Source: Qipengyuania profundimaris (GTDB lineage: Bacteria; Pseudomonadota; Alphaproteobacteria; Sphingomonadales; Sphingomonadaceae). Taken from it: a stretch of DNA of 64,000 nt. The notes beneath the pieces were generated by a model that saw only the letters and a program-made list of their open reading frames with translations, was not told the DNA's origin and made no database searches. Made by a program: the position numbers and the translations under genes. Positions 63,101 through 64,000 of this stretch are shown here, in pieces (position 1 is the stretch's first letter; every line of letters begins with the position of its first letter). Location: positions 309,131-373,130 of the forward strand of contig NZ_JAVAIM010000001.1 of assembly GCF_030717945.1 (NCBI RefSeq). The letters are read 5' to 3'.

Positions 63101-64000
63101 CTACCGTCCCAGAAGGTTGCGCGCCATGCTGGCCACTTGTGCGAGCATGGCCGGAGCGACCGGCGACTGCGCCTGCGCGCGGGCGATCATCGTGCGGAAC
63201 CCGCGCACCGCCACATCCTGTTCGTCGGCCCATTTCTCCACCGTGCCGGGCATGTCCTTCTTCGCATCCTTGCGGCGCGAGAGGCGGCGCAGGAGTTCCA
63301 GCCGCATCTGCTGGAAATCGCGGGCGAGGCCCGAAACAAGCAGGCGCTCCCAAACATCCGATGGGCTCATCATCGCAGCGGTCGACTGAGCCCAGTCGAG
63401 GCCGAGACGGCGCCCGATTTCGGTGAAGCCGAGCGTGAGGCCCTTCGGCTCGATACCCGTGTCGCTGGCCAGCTGGGCCAGGCCGACCGACCCGTCGAGG
63501 TCGTAGAGATGGCTCACCCGGGCGGCGAATTTCTCCGGCGCGCCCGCTTCGGTCAATTGCGCCTCGAGGCGCGCGGATTGCTGGCGCGATTCGGCCGACA
63601 GCAACTGGTCGGTCGCTTCTGCAAGCACGCGAACGCCCTTGCCCAGTTCGGCAACGAGTGCGCTCGGATCGACCTTGCCCGACGCGCTGCGCAGCACGTC
63701 GGACATGAGATTGCCGACCGCTGCGGCCAGCCGGTCGAACAGCGTCAAGCGCGCCTGTTCCGACATGTCTGCCACATCGATTTGCGCCCATAATTCCTCG
63801 AGGCCGAACAGCTCCTCGCACGCCACGAACGCCGCGGCGACCTGCGACAGTTCGACGCCCTCTTCCTCGGCCAGTTCGAAGGGATGGATCGTGCCCAGCC
63901 GATTGACGATCTGATTGGCGAGCTTGGTCGCGATGATCTCGCGGCGCAGCCGGTGGCCCGCGATCTGCGCCTTGAACTTCTTTCGCATCGGCTCGGGGAA
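63101..64000 (-). CDS. gdhB: NAD-specific glutamate dehydrogenase, large type (C-terminal end, 5' end off window)
   Basis: The visible 299 residues start at the window edge with FPEPMRKKF, a highly conserved spot of the 180-kDa NAD-glutamate dehydrogenase family, followed by HRLRREIIATKLANQIVNRLG and long helical repeats to NLLGR at the stop. The catalytic Rossmann part lies outside the window. The enzyme interconverts glutamate and 2-oxoglutarate. The gene symbol is a convention for this type and less certain than the product. Confidence 0.88.
   Translation of the reverse strand, partial: FPEPMRKKFKAQIAGHRLRREIIATKLANQIVNRLGTIHPFELAEEEGVELSQVAAAFVACEELFGLEELWAQIDVADMSEQARLTLFDRLAAAVGNLMSDVLRSASGKVDPSALVAELGKGVRVLAEATDQLLSAESRQQSARLEAQLTEAGAPEKFAARVSHLYDLDGSVGLAQLASDTGIEPKGLTLGFTEIGRRLGLDWAQSTAAMMSPSDVWERLLVSGLARDFQQMRLELLRRLSRRKDAKKDMPGTVEKWADEQDVAVRGFRTMIARAQAQSPVAPAMLAQVASMARNLLGR

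Overview
The window is high-GC, densely packed alphaproteobacterial DNA, most likely from the order Sphingomonadales and perhaps the family Erythrobacteraceae. I judge this from gene content and protein style (MmcB, an NAD-glutamate dehydrogenase of the large type, exported MsrA and MsrB, paired DUF2141 proteins, sphingomonad-type interspersed repeats), not from a database search. Most genes sit in short operons with ATGA, GTGA or TGATG overlaps. Layout: 1-15093 is core chromosome. It carries rpmB (partial), tadA, an RNase T2, small membrane proteins, nadC, a LytS/LytTR-type two-component pair, an HD phosphohydrolase, a DsbA-like protein and an M48/TPR protease, an esterase with an App1-like phosphatase, a large acidic PAS protein, a DUF2141/fatty acid hydroxylase pair and mmcB. 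15094-36482 is an integrated mobile island of about 21.3 kb in the 3' end of a tRNA-Arg(CCG) gene. The last 16 bp of the tRNA (15155-15170) recur exactly at 36467-36482, next to a P4-type tyrosine integrase. The left half of the island is a minus-strand type I restriction-modification locus. In transcription order it encodes a half-size specificity protein, HsdM, a 46-residue protein, HsdS, a 122-residue protein, then after an intergenic promoter and a perfect 21-bp inverted repeat, an Abi_2 family protein, HsdR and a YgjP/SprT-like metallopeptidase. The right half is a mobilisation and replication module: four poorly known genes (one relaxase-like), dyads resembling an oriT, a MobA/MobL-type relaxase, a membrane protein with a candidate PD-(D/E)XK-like nuclease motif, an inverted array of 10-bp iterons, an SF3-helicase-like ATPase, an AlpA-like helix-turn-helix protein, a putative DNA-binding protein and the integrase. 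36483-64000 is core chromosome again. It carries a diacylglycerol-kinase-like gene overlapping a nucleotidyltransferase-fold gene (possibly a CDP-diacylglycerol route), rpe with a heparinase II/III-like gene and purH, a small gene overlapping msrA, zur, dxs, an enoyl-CoA hydratase family gene, an FKBP isomerase, two exported amidohydrolases beside a POT peptide transporter, a GntR regulator, ihfB, tRNA-Leu(TAA), a double PilZ protein, msrB, a CYP153-like cytochrome P450, a NatAB-like ABC exporter, queG, a ferredoxin-reductase-like flavoprotein and the 3' end of NAD-glutamate dehydrogenase. The most novel part is the island: the layered type I RM/Abi operon with its small proteins and palindrome, and the membrane nuclease-like protein beside the iteron array. 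All functional statements rest on motifs read by eye; no alignment, fold prediction or database search was run.
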